A DNA stretch of 64,000 nt from DASUAS01 sp963841415 (GTDB taxonomy: Bacteria > Actinomycetota > Acidimicrobiia > IMCC26256 > DASPTH01). Shown one piece after another: positions 1 through 8,663 of this stretch (its first letter is position 1; each line of letters begins with the position of its first letter). The notes beneath the pieces were generated by a model that searched no databases, had not been told where the DNA came from, and saw only the letters and a program-made list of their open reading frames with translations. Where the stretch lies: positions 1-64,000 of the forward strand of contig CAWJCN010000001.1 of NCBI GenBank assembly GCA_963841415.1, written 5' to 3'. Position numbers and translations under genes: made by a program.

Positions 1-459
1 GGCGAGCACGCCGGCCGCACTGCCGTCGAGGATCCCGGCCAGCTCTTCGAAGCACGCGGTGAAGCGCGCCGCCAACGCGCTCATCGGTACGTGCATCACC
101 TCGAAGTCGGCAGGCAGCGCGCCCGACGCGACACCGAGCCCGACGCGTCCAGGGAAGCGGGCGGCCAGCCACGCGATCTCCTCGGCCACCAGCGCCGCCG
201 GGCGGAGCGGCAGCAGGAGGGGAGCCGGCGCCGCCCAACCGCGCGCCATCACCTCGAGGCACCACCCCGCGACCTGCAGCGGGTTGGGCAGGTAGCCGTG
301 GAACCCGCCGTGGTGCTCGCTCGTCATCACGCCGTCGAAGCCGTGCTCGTCGGCCAGCGCGGCCTGCGCGCGCAATTCGTCGACGATCGCGACCGCGCCG
401 AGATCGTTGTGCGGGTACAGACGCAACGAGACCGAGCCGGGAGCGAAGGGCGCGCTCAT
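1..459 (-). CDS. Luciferase-like (LLM) flavin/F420 oxidoreductase, N-terminal part
   Basis: Only the first 153 codons are inside the window; the gene runs off the left edge. ATG is at 459, three bases after the stop of the upstream cupin gene, so the two are probably one transcript. The visible protein has the early beta/alpha pattern of luciferase-like monooxygenases, including ADEHGFDGVMTSEHH (residues about 35-50) and FPGRVGLGVASG (about 100-112). These are the usual strand 2 and strand 4 signatures of this TIM-barrel family. Such enzymes use FMN or F420 for oxidations of small organic substrates. The cofactor and substrate cannot be decided from half a protein. Confidence 0.8.
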   Translation of the reverse strand, partial: MSAPFAPGSVSLRLYPHNDLGAVAIVDELRAQAALADEHGFDGVMTSEHHGGFHGYLPNPLQVAGWCLEVMARGWAAPAPLLLPLRPAALVAEEIAWLAARFPGRVGLGVASGALPADFEVMHVPMSALAARFTACFEELAGILDGSAAGVLA

Positions 460-462
460 GGC

Positions 463-924
463 TCAGGTGCGCGTGTCTTCGAGCCAGTCGGGGAGGGCGA
501 TCTTCGGATTCGGCGCCTGCTGGGCGCCGTGCTCCGCCAGCAGTCGGTCCCAGCCCGCCTCGTCGGCAGCGAAGGAGCGTGGGTCGCCCATCATCACCTC
601 GAACAGGGTGCACCCTTCCGGCCCCGCGACGAAGGGCCCGAACGTGTCGCCCTGGTCGAGGGCGATGTGCGTGCCCGGCCCGCACTCCACGTCACCGCAG
701 TGCACGGCGCCGCGCAGCACGTAGACGATGTGGTCGCTGTTGTGGCCGTGGGCGTGGATCATCATCCCCGGATCCCACTCCGCGAGCAGCGAGAGGAAGC
801 GGGGCGAGAAGTCGAGCCACTTCTCGCGCACCGACGCGGTGCGATCGCCGAAGTCGAGCTTGCGCACCTCCTCCCAGGGCACGTCCTCGAGCCGGCTGAA
901 CCGGGGCCCGGCGCCATCGACCAT
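463..924 (-). CDS. Cupin-domain protein
   Basis: A 153-residue single-cupin protein. The metal-binding histidine cluster HAHGHNSDH lies at residues 57-65 (His57, His59, His61, His65), followed by the beta-barrel stretch VYVLRGAVHCGD and a second conserved Gly-rich turn. A strong ribosome binding site (GGGGAG) precedes ATG 924. It is the first gene of a leftward pair with the LLM oxidoreductase and is divergent from the TauD-family dioxygenase. It could be a small metal-dependent dioxygenase/isomerase or a ligand-binding accessory protein. The family does not give a reaction by itself. Confidence 0.75.
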   Translation of the reverse strand: MVDGAGPRFSRLEDVPWEEVRKLDFGDRTASVREKWLDFSPRFLSLLAEWDPGMMIHAHGHNSDHIVYVLRGAVHCGDVECGPGTHIALDQGDTFGPFVAGPEGCTLFEVMMGDPRSFAADEAGWDRLLAEHGAQQAPNPKIALPDWLEDTRT

Positions 925-940
925 CGCGATCTCCCCTTGC

Positions 941-953
941 CTAAGATTCTTAG
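941..953. promoter_or_regulatory. Palindromic operator candidate between divergent genes
   Basis: CTAAGA-T-TCTTAG is a perfect 13-bp inverted repeat and an AT-rich island in a GC-rich background. It lies midway in the 65-bp gap between the divergent cupin (start 924) and dioxygenase (start 990). A MarR-family regulator is encoded as the second gene of the rightward pair. MarR proteins bind short palindromes of this size in such gaps, so autoregulation of both transcripts is the simplest inference. Confidence 0.5.
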
Positions 954-989
954 CCGCGAGAGGATATCCCGGGAGGGGAGGTCCCGTCC

Positions 990-1820
990 ATGGGCACCAG
1001 CATCGAGATCCGGCCGCTCACGCTGGCGATCGGGGCCGAGGTGAGCGGGGTCGATCTGCGCCAACCGCTCGCCGACGACGACGTCGCGTGCCTCCGCCGC
1101 GCGCTGCTCGACCATCTCGTGCTGTTCTTCCGCGACCAGGACATCGACGACGACCAGCAGCTCGCCTTCGCCCTGCGCTTCGGCCCGATGCACGTGTCGC
1201 CCCTCCAGACCGTGCACCAGGACGCGCCGGAGATCGTGGTGCTCGACCAGATCCACCCCGTGGGCGAGGGCGGCGACGAGTGGCACAGCGACAACACGTT
1301 CCTCGCCGAGCCGCCGATGGGGTCGATCCTGCGCGCGGTGCAGCTGCCCGACCTCGGCGGCGACACCTGCTTCGCCAGCATGTACGCGGCGTACGAGGCG
1401 CTCTCACCCGCGATGCGCGAGCTGGTCGACGGTCTGCGCGCGGTCCACGACATCACCCGCCCGTTGCAGAAGGCGATCCGCGACGGTCACTCGGCGCTCG
1501 ACCTCGCGGAGACGCAACGCACGTGCCCGCCCGTCGAGCACAACGTCGTCGTCACCCATCCCGAGACCGGACGCAAGGCGCTGTTCCTCAACCGCAACTC
1601 CACGACGCGCCTGGTCGGTCTCACCGATCGTGAGAACGACCTCTTGCTGCCGTTCCTCTTCGACCACGTGCGCTCGCCCGAGTTCCAGTGCCGGTTCCAC
1701 TGGGAGCTCGGATCGATCGCGTTCTGGGACAACCGCGCCGTGCAGCACTATGCGGTCGCCGACTACCGCGAGCGGCGCATCATGCACCGGGCGACGATCG
1801 CGGGTCCGATGGCGCGATGA
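990..1820 (+). CDS. TauD/TfdA-family Fe(II)/2-oxoglutarate dioxygenase
   Basis: A 276-residue protein of normal length for the family. The iron triad is visible: His99-x-Asp101 in DEWHSDNTF, and the distal His253 in WDNRAVQHYA. A basic residue follows (RRIMHR, about 263-267) that would bind the 2-oxoglutarate carboxylate. The N-terminus GAEVSGVDLRQPL is typical of TauD. A GGAGGGGAGG-type ribosome binding site sits just before ATG 990. Family members hydroxylate taurine, phenoxyacetates, sulfate esters or other small acids; the substrate here is unknown. The stop overlaps the start of the MarR gene (ATGA), so the two are co-translated. Confidence 0.9.
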   Translation: MGTSIEIRPLTLAIGAEVSGVDLRQPLADDDVACLRRALLDHLVLFFRDQDIDDDQQLAFALRFGPMHVSPLQTVHQDAPEIVVLDQIHPVGEGGDEWHSDNTFLAEPPMGSILRAVQLPDLGGDTCFASMYAAYEALSPAMRELVDGLRAVHDITRPLQKAIRDGHSALDLAETQRTCPPVEHNVVVTHPETGRKALFLNRNSTTRLVGLTDRENDLLLPFLFDHVRSPEFQCRFHWELGSIAFWDNRAVQHYAVADYRERRIMHRATIAGPMAR

Positions 1821-2305
1821 GCATCGACTACGAGGCGCGGTACCTGTCGGAGCCGGGCGCGGTCGGCCTGTTCACGCGGCTCACGCGCGTCAGCCTGCTG
1901 GTCGAAGCGTTCCAGCACCGCTGCCTGGACCAGTTCGGACTCCGGTTCATCGACTACTCGGTGCTGCGGGTGCTCGAGCTGGTGGGCGAACCCCATCGCA
2001 TGTCGCCGACCGAGTTGAGCGAGATCGTGGTGCGGTCGAGCGGCGGGATGACCCAGATCCTCGACCGGCTCGAACGCGCGGGGTTGGTCGCGCGCACGCC
2101 CGATCCCGCCGACCGCCGCAAGGTGCTCGTCGCCCTCACTGACGACGGTATGCGCACCGCCGACGCGGCCAATGCGCGCTACGCCGCGGAACGCGAGCGG
2201 TTGCTCGCCGACCTCTCACCTGACGAGGTGCAACGCCTCGACGACGCCATCCACCGTCTCCTCGAGGTCATGACGGCCGACTCCGACTCAACTGCGCGCG
2301 TCTGA
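1817..2305 (+). CDS. MarR-family transcriptional regulator
   Basis: A 162-residue protein starting at ATG 1817, which overlaps the dioxygenase stop as ATGA. The winged-helix core is clear: MSPTELSEIVVRSSGGMTQI is the helix-turn-helix, followed by LDRLERAGLVARTPDPADRR, the classic MarR wing with its DxRx signature. Flanking helices would form the dimer interface. It probably senses the substrate or product of the neighbouring dioxygenase and binds the palindrome at 941-953. That pairing is an inference from position. Confidence 0.9.
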   Translation: MSIDYEARYLSEPGAVGLFTRLTRVSLLVEAFQHRCLDQFGLRFIDYSVLRVLELVGEPHRMSPTELSEIVVRSSGGMTQILDRLERAGLVARTPDPADRRKVLVALTDDGMRTADAANARYAAERERLLADLSPDEVQRLDDAIHRLLEVMTADSDSTARV

Positions 2306-2326
2306 CCCCTCCACCCGAGGTGGCGG

Positions 2327-2707
2327 TCAGGCGAGGGTGGTGGTCGATCGGGCGCCGCGGACGGTCACGAACACCATGCCCGCGTCGCCGGCGGTGAAGC
2401 CGTACGCGGCGCCGGCGTGGAGGACGACGGAGTCGTACCGACCGAGCACCTGGCCGTCGGACATGGTGCAGCTCCCGTCGAGCAGCAGGATGAGCTCGTC
2501 GTGGTCGTGGCTGTGCAGCGGCACCGAGTAGCCGGGTGGGAACTCCGAGTACTGCGAGTGGAAACCGCCCTCGCCGCGGGCCAGGAACTTCCGGCGCGCG
2601 CCGAGCCGTTCGGCCTCCTCGACGAGCGCGAGTGGTGCGGTCGGCGCGCCGCGTTCGTCAGGCCACTCGATCTCGTCGAGCACGAAGTAGCTCGGTTCGT
2701 CGCTCAT
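2327..2707 (-). CDS. Small cupin protein
   Basis: 126 residues from ATG 2707, with GAGGAG upstream. The metal-site motif HSHDHDE is at residues 65-71 (His65, His67, His69, Glu71), followed by LILLLDGSCTM, so this is a single-domain cupin. It is the last gene of the hyuB-hyuA-tetR-cupin operon; its ATG overlaps the TetR stop as ATGA. A longer reading frame to 2836 only translates TetR sequence in the wrong frame. A role as an accessory enzyme or binding protein for the same pathway is likely but unproven. Confidence 0.75.
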   Translation of the reverse strand: MSDEPSYFVLDEIEWPDERGAPTAPLALVEEAERLGARRKFLARGEGGFHSQYSEFPPGYSVPLHSHDHDELILLLDGSCTMSDGQVLGRYDSVVLHAGAAYGFTAGDAGMVFVTVRGARSTTTLA

Positions 2708-3360
2708 CGGGTACTCCTCGTCGATCGTTTCGTCGATCGTCTCGTCGGTCGCTTCGTCGCCAATCCTCCGAGGAGCACGGTGAGGTACTCGTCGGCGAGG
2801 TCGCTGGGTCGATGCGCTCCGTCCGGCCGGTACCAACGCACACTCACCCAGATCGCGTCGCGGAGGAACCGGTACACCGCGTCCGCGGGGACGTCGTCGC
2901 GGAACTCGCCCGCGCGCATCCCTGCGTCCAACACGCCCACCCAGAGGTGTTCCGTCGCCTCGACTGCGTCGCGCAGGAACACGAAGCGCGGGTACTGGAC
3001 GAGCACGTTGTACTCGTTGAGCATCACCGCGACTGCGGCGCGATCGGTCGCCAGTGCACCGAACGCGACATGCACGAGCGCGCGCAGGATCGTCACGGGA
3101 TCGCTCCCGACGGACACGACGTCGGTGTACTCCCGGTCGATGCGATCGAGGAAGCCGCGCAGCAGCGCTTCGATCATCGACTCCTTGGAGTCGAAGTGGT
3201 GGTACAGGCTGCCCGACAGGATCCCGGCCGCGTCAGCGATCTCGCGCACCGTCGTGTTCGCGTATCCCCGTTCGGCGAACAGCTCGCCGGCGATCGCCAC
3301 GATCTCGGCGCGCCGCGCCGAGACGAACTCGACGTCGGTGATGAGCGGATCGGCGGTCAT
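2704..3360 (-). CDS. TetR-family regulator, KstR2-like
   Basis: 218 residues. The N-terminal helix-turn-helix reads GELFAERGYANTTVREIADA, then GILSGSLYHHFDSKESMIEA (about residues 46-65). That second stretch is almost the signature of the mycobacterial cholesterol-ring regulator KstR2, whose ligand is a HIP-type CoA ester. The ligand domain follows. The C-terminus ends in a run of four-residue repeats rich in K, R, S and T (about 203-218), encoded by a 12-bp tandem repeat. Both ends overlap neighbours by ATGA, so it is embedded in the hydantoinase operon. The exact effector cannot be read from the sequence. Confidence 0.85.
   Translation of the reverse strand: MTADPLITDVEFVSARRAEIVAIAGELFAERGYANTTVREIADAAGILSGSLYHHFDSKESMIEALLRGFLDRIDREYTDVVSVGSDPVTILRALVHVAFGALATDRAAVAVMLNEYNVLVQYPRFVFLRDAVEATEHLWVGVLDAGMRAGEFRDDVPADAVYRFLRDAIWVSVRWYRPDGAHRPSDLADEYLTVLLGGLATKRPTRRSTKRSTRSTR
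2718..2759. repeat. 12-bp tandem repeat, 3.5 copies, at the tetR/cupin junction
   Basis: Units TCGTCGATCGTT, TCGTCGATCGTC, TCGTCGGTCGCT and a half unit follow each other without a gap. Twelve is a multiple of three, so the repeat encodes a four-residue repeat at the TetR C-terminus without breaking the frame. It ends a few bases from the cupin ribosome binding site. Confidence 0.8.
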
Positions 3361-5438
3361 GCGTGCACGGCCAGATTGCGGGCGCGGTCGAGCGTCGCGA
3401 CGCGCGCGGGCGGCACCACCGTCGTGGTGTCGAGGGCCTGGATGATCGCGGGACCCCTGATCGTGTCTCCCGGCGCGAGTCGGCTCCAGTCGAACACGGG
3501 CGTCGCGACGAAGTCGCGGTGCTCGGCGAAGTACGCCGGCCGCGTGCTGATCGGTTCGGGCGAGCGGCCGGGACGTGGGACGTCAACCGCGGCGGGAGGC
3601 GGGCTCCGGGTCGGGCGGACGACGCGCACGCGCAGCGACGTGAGTTGCGCGTGCGGGCCCGGTGCGAGGCCGTACGCGGCGACAGAGCGCTCGGAGAACA
3701 CGACGGGCATCGCCGCGATCGCGGCTTCGAGCGGGCCGTCGGGGAGCGGGACCTCGAGCGCGTGCACCTGCCCGCGCACCCGCATGCCGACGGCGCGGTG
3801 GACCTCGACATCGCCATCGGGGGTCGTGTCGAGCTCGTCGCGCGCCCGCAGTTCGAGGGCGCGGAACGCGGCGTCGAGCGCGGCGACGTCGAGGGTGTCG
3901 AGGTCGGCGGGGAAGGGCTGACGGTGCTCGGCGCCGAGGTCGGCGCGCACCAGCCCGACGGCGGACGCGACTCCCGCTGCCCACGGGACGACCACGGTCG
4001 CGATCCCGAACTCGTCGGCCAGCCGGCTCGCGTGCATCGGGCCCGCGCCGCCGAAGCCGACGAGCGCGAAGTCGCGCGGGTCGATGCCCCGTTGGACGGT
4101 GACCACGCGGATCGCTGCCGCCATCGCCGCGTTCACGATGTCGTGCACGGCGCGTGCGGCGTCGACGACGTCGATGCCGAGGGGTCGGGCGACCGCGGCT
4201 TCCAGGGCGGCGCGAGCACGCTCGGGGGAGAGCGTCACCCCGCCGGCAAGGCCCGCGGGGTCGAGGTAGCCGAGCACCAGGTCGGCGTCGGTGACGGTCG
4301 GTTCGGTGCCGCCCCGGCCGTAGCAGGCAGGCCCGGGATCGGCGCCGGCCGAGCGAGGCCCGACCCGCAGGATGCCGCCGTCGACGCTGGCGATGCTGCC
4401 ACCGCCTGCTCCCACCTCCGCCAGGTCGACCACCGGCAACTTGAGCGGGATGCCGGTACCGGCGCGAGCACCACCGAAGCTGCCCTTGCCCCCGACCTGG
4501 AAGTCGTGGGTGATCGCGGGTCGCGCGTCGCGCACGATGCCGGCCTTGGCCGTGGTGCCGCCCATGTCGAACGAGATCACGTCGCCCGCGCCGGCGGCGC
4601 GCCCGACGAGGCCGGCGGCGAGCACACCGGCGGCGCCGCCCGATTCGACGGTGGCCACCGGGAGTGCCGCGCCGCGCGCCGAGCTCATCACGTCGCCCGC
4701 GGAATCCATCACCTGCACGCCGCAGACGATGCCGACGGCGCGCAGGCGTACCCCCAACTCGTCGAGGTAGCGCGACATCACCGGCCCGACCATGGCCGAC
4801 ACCACTGTGGTCATCGCCCGCTCGTACTCACGCATCTCGGGCCAGACATCGGACGAGCAGGCGACGAACGCGCCCGGCAGCGCTGCCCGCAGTGCGCTCG
4901 CCACGGCCCGTTCGTGATCGGGACACGTGTACGAGTGCAGCAGGCACACCGCGACCCCCACCGGGGCCTCGGTCGTGACCTGCGCCACCACCTTCTCGAT
5001 GGCGGGATCGGTGAGCGGCACGAGCACGGCGCCCGAGGCGTCGATCCGCTCGCGCACCTCGAACGTGAGCCGCGGATCGACGGGCGGCGGCGCGGGGGTG
5101 AAGTGGAGGTCGTAGCGATCCTCCTCGACGCGCGCCGCCCGCCCGAGTCGGAGGAGGTCGGCGAAGCCCTCGGTGGTCACGAGCGCGACCGGCGCGCCCG
5201 TGCGTTGCAGGATCACGTTGGCGGCGAGCGTCGTCCCGTGCACGAAGCGCGTCACGTCGGCGGCTTCGACGCCCGCGTCGGCGAGCACCTCGGCGACGCC
5301 GCGCACGATGCCCTCGATCGGATCGGCGGGCGTGGTCGCGACCTTGGCGGTGTGCAGCGCGCCTGCGCCATCCGTGAGCGCGAGGTCGGTGAAGGTGCCG
5401 CCGACGTCGGCACCCAGCACCCAGCCGTCGCCGCTCAC
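3357..5438 (-). CDS. hyuA: Hydantoinase/oxoprolinase family protein, subunit A
   Basis: 693 residues from GTG 5438. The ASKHA-type ATP-binding start GADVGGTFTDLAL is at residues 6-18, a second phosphate motif SFDMGGTTAKAG is near residue 300, and FALVGFGGAGPMHA lies further on. This is the N-methylhydantoinase A/5-oxoprolinase layout, an ATP-dependent amide-ring hydrolase that works with subunit B or carboxylates ketones in the acetone-carboxylase branch. An upstream ATG at 5606 would add 56 residues, but these are translated repeat DNA, so I reject it. The stop overlaps the TetR start. Confidence 0.9.
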   Translation of the reverse strand: MSGDGWVLGADVGGTFTDLALTDGAGALHTAKVATTPADPIEGIVRGVAEVLADAGVEAADVTRFVHGTTLAANVILQRTGAPVALVTTEGFADLLRLGRAARVEEDRYDLHFTPAPPPVDPRLTFEVRERIDASGAVLVPLTDPAIEKVVAQVTTEAPVGVAVCLLHSYTCPDHERAVASALRAALPGAFVACSSDVWPEMREYERAMTTVVSAMVGPVMSRYLDELGVRLRAVGIVCGVQVMDSAGDVMSSARGAALPVATVESGGAAGVLAAGLVGRAAGAGDVISFDMGGTTAKAGIVRDARPAITHDFQVGGKGSFGGARAGTGIPLKLPVVDLAEVGAGGGSIASVDGGILRVGPRSAGADPGPACYGRGGTEPTVTDADLVLGYLDPAGLAGGVTLSPERARAALEAAVARPLGIDVVDAARAVHDIVNAAMAAAIRVVTVQRGIDPRDFALVGFGGAGPMHASRLADEFGIATVVVPWAAGVASAVGLVRADLGAEHRQPFPADLDTLDVAALDAAFRALELRARDELDTTPDGDVEVHRAVGMRVRGQVHALEVPLPDGPLEAAIAAMPVVFSERSVAAYGLAPGPHAQLTSLRVRVVRPTRSPPPAAVDVPRPGRSPEPISTRPAYFAEHRDFVATPVFDWSRLAPGDTIRGPAIIQALDTTTVVPPARVATLDRARNLAVHA

Positions 5439-5589
5439 GCTTTCCCGCTCTCGGTGCTGCGCACCGGGGCGCATCCCGCTCTGGTCGCCGGTGCGAGCAC
5501 CGGCTCGTGCGACGCCGGTCGGCAAAGCCGCCGTCGCCGCGGCCCCCGCTCCGTTGCTCGCCGGGGTACCCGGTTCGCGGCCACTCCGC
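5439..5589 (-). repeat. Intergenic palindromic repeat, diverged copy, between hyuB and hyuA
   Basis: Read on the minus strand, this 151-bp gap carries TGAGCGGAGTGGC, then CCGGG-GTA-CCCGG, GCGAGCAACGGAGCGGGGGCC in interrupted form, and GCAGCACCGAGAGCGG. These are the landmarks of the 89-bp unit at 8472-8649. It is longer than that unit because of a GC-rich insertion. It creates an open but artificial extension of hyuA. Confidence 0.75.
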
Positions 5590-7269
5590 TCACGTGTCGA
5601 GCCCATAGTCGTGGGCGGCGCCCTCGGGAGTCACCTTGCCGGTGGCGATGTCGTCGCGGACGAGCGCGGCGTCGCGCTCGCGCGCGGGACCCAGGCCGCC
5701 GCCGCCCGACGTCCGCAGCACGAAGCGGTCACCGGCGGCCAGGTGCACGTCGGTCTGGCGCGCGGCCAACGCCTCGACGCGCCCGTCGGTCCGCTCCACG
5801 GAGAAGGAGCCCGGGCGACCGGCCTCGCCGCCACGCGCGCCCGGAGGTGGGTGGCCGCCGAGGCGGTCGCCGCGCACGGTGAGGCGGGCGTCGTCGAGCA
5901 GCTCGATGACCGTCTCGACGCCGAGTCCGCCGCGCCACGCGCCCGGGCCACCGGAGTCGGGGAGGAGGCGCGCTGACCGCACGACGAACGGGTACTGCGC
6001 CTCGAGCGGCTCGACCTGTGGGATGACCGAGCGGCCGCCGAGGAAGAAGGCGCCGGTGGCGTCGGGCCCGTCGGAGCCGGCGCGTGCGCCCAAGCCCCCG
6101 AACTCGTAGAGCAGGTTGAGCCAGGTCGCTCCGTCGGGCCGGGAGCCGCTCAACGCGTACACCTGGATCAGCGAGCTGGCGGCCACCGCGCCGCCGGGTC
6201 GCGCCCGGGCCAGCGCTTCGATGATCGCCTCCGTCGCCGCCGCGACCGTCACCAGCCGACCCCCGCACGCGGCAGGCGGTTCGGGGTTCACGAGCGAACC
6301 GCGCGGCAAGTGCACGGTCAGCGGGCGGAAGCAGCCCTCGTTCATCGCGATGGTCGGGTCCGCGAAGCAGCGGACGGCGTACACGACGCCCGACATCGTC
6401 TGCGACACCGATGAGTTGATCGCGCCCTTGGCCTGCAGCGAGGTGCCGGCGAGGTCGATGTCGACGGCGCCGGTGCCGTCGAGCGTGACCGCGACCCGCA
6501 CCTCGAACGCGCGCGACTCCACACCGTCGCTGTCGATGGTGAACGATCCCTCGTAACGGCCGCGCGGCAGCTCGGAGAGTGACGTGCGCATGCGCCGTTC
6601 CGAATCGTCGATGTCGCGCTGCGCGCACCGCGCCACTGCCTCGGTGCCGAAGCGCTCCTGTAGCTCTTCGACGCGGCGTGCGACGACGTTGACGCCCGCG
6701 ACGAGCGCCCGCACGTCACCGATCACCTTGTCGGGGGTGCGGCTGTTGCGGCTGATGATGCGCAGCACGTCGTCGGCCGGCTGACCGGCGCGCGCCAGGT
6801 GCACCGGCGGGAGCAGCAGCCCTTCGACGAACGTGTCGGTGGCGAGCGCGGCCAGGCCGGCGGCCGACACGCCGCCGACGTCGGCGACGTGGATGAGCGT
6901 CCCGGCGAAGAACGTCACGCGCCCGTCGGCGAACACCGGGCGGAACACGAGGATGTCGTTGGCGTGGATGCCACCGCGGTAGGGGTCGTTGAGCGCGTAC
7001 ACGTCGCCGGGCTTCATGGTGGCGAGCGGGAAGTCCTCGACCAGTGCCGGCAGCGAGCAGCGGAGGCTCGCCGCGTGCATCAGGCTGGTGGCGGTCGACA
7101 ACGCGACGAGTTGCCCGTCGGCGTCGAGGATCGCCCCACATGCGTCGGCGCCCTCTTGGATGTGCGCACTGTGACCGGCGCGCACCACGACGATGCTCGC
7201 CTCCTCGGCCGCGACCACCAGGCCGTTGCGGACGATCTCGCCGGTGATCGCGTCCTCGACGGTGGGCAC
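5590..7269 (-). CDS. hyuB: Hydantoinase/oxoprolinase family protein, subunit B
   Basis: 559 residues from GTG 7269, the normal length for hydantoinase B. Characteristic stretches are GDVYALNDPYRGGIHANDI (about residues 89-107), MNEGCFRPLTVHLPRGSLVNP in the middle, and the glycine-rich C-terminal TSGGGGLGPARERD. This subunit pairs with HyuA for ATP-dependent hydrolysis of hydantoin- or oxoproline-like rings, or related carboxylations. It is the first gene of the leftward operon. A repeat copy separates it from hyuA. Confidence 0.9.
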   Translation of the reverse strand: MPTVEDAITGEIVRNGLVVAAEEASIVVVRAGHSAHIQEGADACGAILDADGQLVALSTATSLMHAASLRCSLPALVEDFPLATMKPGDVYALNDPYRGGIHANDILVFRPVFADGRVTFFAGTLIHVADVGGVSAAGLAALATDTFVEGLLLPPVHLARAGQPADDVLRIISRNSRTPDKVIGDVRALVAGVNVVARRVEELQERFGTEAVARCAQRDIDDSERRMRTSLSELPRGRYEGSFTIDSDGVESRAFEVRVAVTLDGTGAVDIDLAGTSLQAKGAINSSVSQTMSGVVYAVRCFADPTIAMNEGCFRPLTVHLPRGSLVNPEPPAACGGRLVTVAAATEAIIEALARARPGGAVAASSLIQVYALSGSRPDGATWLNLLYEFGGLGARAGSDGPDATGAFFLGGRSVIPQVEPLEAQYPFVVRSARLLPDSGGPGAWRGGLGVETVIELLDDARLTVRGDRLGGHPPPGARGGEAGRPGSFSVERTDGRVEALAARQTDVHLAAGDRFVLRTSGGGGLGPARERDAALVRDDIATGKVTPEGAAHDYGLDT

Positions 7270-7329
7270 GGGGGGATCCTACCGACCGCGCCCTAGCGCG
7301 CGCTTGGTCGTTGTGCTGTACTGACCGCG

Positions 7330-8475
7330 ATGCGGAGCGGATTCAAGGTCTTCGACGCCGACGCCCACGTGATCTACCCGCCCGACCTCTGGTCGCGGTT
7401 CCTCGACGGCCGGCACCGTGATCGCGTCGGCCGGCGCGCCCCCGCCGGCCTCGATCACTACAACCCGGTCGTCGTCGACGGTCGCTTCACGCAGCACCCC
7501 ACGTCGATCTACGGCCAGTTCCAGAAGGCGATCAACTGGACCGCCGACGACATGGTCGCCAAGTACGGCGACATCGCGGTGGAAGGGTTCACCGGTGATC
7601 GCGTTGCCACCGCGATCGCGGCCGAGGGTGTCGACGTGATGGTGATCTACGGCCCCGAGTACGACATGTGGCTCGAAGGGATCGACCCCGAGCTCCAGGC
7701 CGCGATGGCGCGCGCGTACAACCGCTGGGGCGAAGAGATGCGTGCGACGTCGAAGGGCGTCGTGATCACGTCGGGCCCCGTGCCGTTGAACGACGTCGCG
7801 CGCGCGGTCGAGGAGATCCAGCACGCACACGACGAGCTCGGCATCCGCTGCTTCTGGGCACGACCAGACCAGTTCAACCACCGCAACCTCGGCGACCGGT
7901 ACTACGACCCGATCTACGAGCTGCTCCAAGATCTCGACTGCGCGTTCGCGACCCACGAGTACATGGGCCTCAACGCGCCGACTGCGGGGTCGGACCGCTT
8001 CGACACGTTCACCGAGTGGCACACGGTCGTACATCCGCACGAGGCGCAGTCGGCGCTGCTCTCGATGATCGTGCACGGCGTGTTCGAGCGGTTCCCACGG
8101 CTGCGCGTCGCGTACATGGAGGCCGGGTGCGGGTGGCTGCCGTCGTGGCTGCACCGCATCGACGAGCACCTCGAGCTGGCCGGTGCCGCCGAAGCGCCCG
8201 ACCTCACGATGTCGGCCACCGACTACTTTCGGCGCAACTGCTGGATCTCCACCGAGTGCGACGACCGCTACGTGGCCGACGTGATGCGCTGGATGGGCGA
8301 CGACCACATCGTGTTCGAGACCGACTTCCCGCACCCGGACTCGAAGTACCCGAAGGCCACCGAGCACTTCCTCGCGCTCGAACCCGACCTGATCGACGAC
8401 GACAGCAAGCGCAAGGTGCTGTGGGACAACGCGGTCGATCTGTACCGATTCCCCGAGGGCTACCTACCGGCATGA
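7330..8475 (+). CDS. Amidohydrolase-2 family metal-dependent hydrolase
   Basis: 381 residues, TIM-barrel fold of the ACMSD/LigW type (amidohydrolase 2). Visible metal-site elements are Asp11-Ala-His13 (FDADAH), His209 in ATHEY, and Asp332 with His335 in FETDFPHPD. The N-terminal pair is D-x-H rather than the classic H-x-H, as in many uncultured actinobacterial members. Enzymes of this family decarboxylate or hydrolyse C-C and C-N bonds. It opens the rightward operon; the divergent gap to hyuB is only 60 bp. The substrate is not recognisable. Confidence 0.85.
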   Translation: MRSGFKVFDADAHVIYPPDLWSRFLDGRHRDRVGRRAPAGLDHYNPVVVDGRFTQHPTSIYGQFQKAINWTADDMVAKYGDIAVEGFTGDRVATAIAAEGVDVMVIYGPEYDMWLEGIDPELQAAMARAYNRWGEEMRATSKGVVITSGPVPLNDVARAVEEIQHAHDELGIRCFWARPDQFNHRNLGDRYYDPIYELLQDLDCAFATHEYMGLNAPTAGSDRFDTFTEWHTVVHPHEAQSALLSMIVHGVFERFPRLRVAYMEAGCGWLPSWLHRIDEHLELAGAAEAPDLTMSATDYFRRNCWISTECDDRYVADVMRWMGDDHIVFETDFPHPDSKYPKATEHFLALEPDLIDDDSKRKVLWDNAVDLYRFPEGYLPA

Positions 8476-8649
8476 GCGGAGTGGCGGCGAGCCGGGTATC
8501 CCGGCGAGCAACGGAGCGGGGGCCGAGCGCCCCGGCGCGCAGCGCCGAGAGCGGAAGAGCATGAGCGGAGTGGCGGCGAGCCGGGTATCCCGGCGAGCAA
8601 CGGAGCGGGGGCCGAGCGCCCCGGCGCGCAGCGCCGAGAGCGGAAGAGC
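8472..8649 (+). repeat. Two perfect tandem copies of an 89-bp intergenic palindromic repeat
   Basis: Copies at 8472-8560 and 8561-8649 are identical, and a third copy starts (ATGAGCG) before giving way to the ligase gene. Each unit begins with ATGAGCGGAGTGGCGGCGAG, contains the inverted repeat CCGGG-TAT-CCCGG, and ends in GCGCCGAGAGCGGAAGAGC. The first unit also contains the stop codon of the amidohydrolase (8473-8475). Related copies occur elsewhere in the window. Confidence 0.95.
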
Positions 8650-8663
8650 ATGAGCGAGGAGCG

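Noticed and set aside
5439..5606. N-terminal extension of hyuA to ATG 5606
   Set aside because: The 56 extra residues are translated repeat DNA; GTG 5438 starts directly before the conserved ATP-binding motif.
3363..5882. 839-residue plus-strand reading frame
   Set aside because: It lies opposite hyuA/hyuB, is Arg/Gly/His-rich with no recognisable domain, and has no ribosome binding site. It is an antisense shadow of GC-rich coding DNA.
8472..8649. Direct repeats considered as CRISPR
   Set aside because: Two adjacent identical 89-bp units with no spacers and no cas genes; they belong to the intergenic palindromic repeat family.
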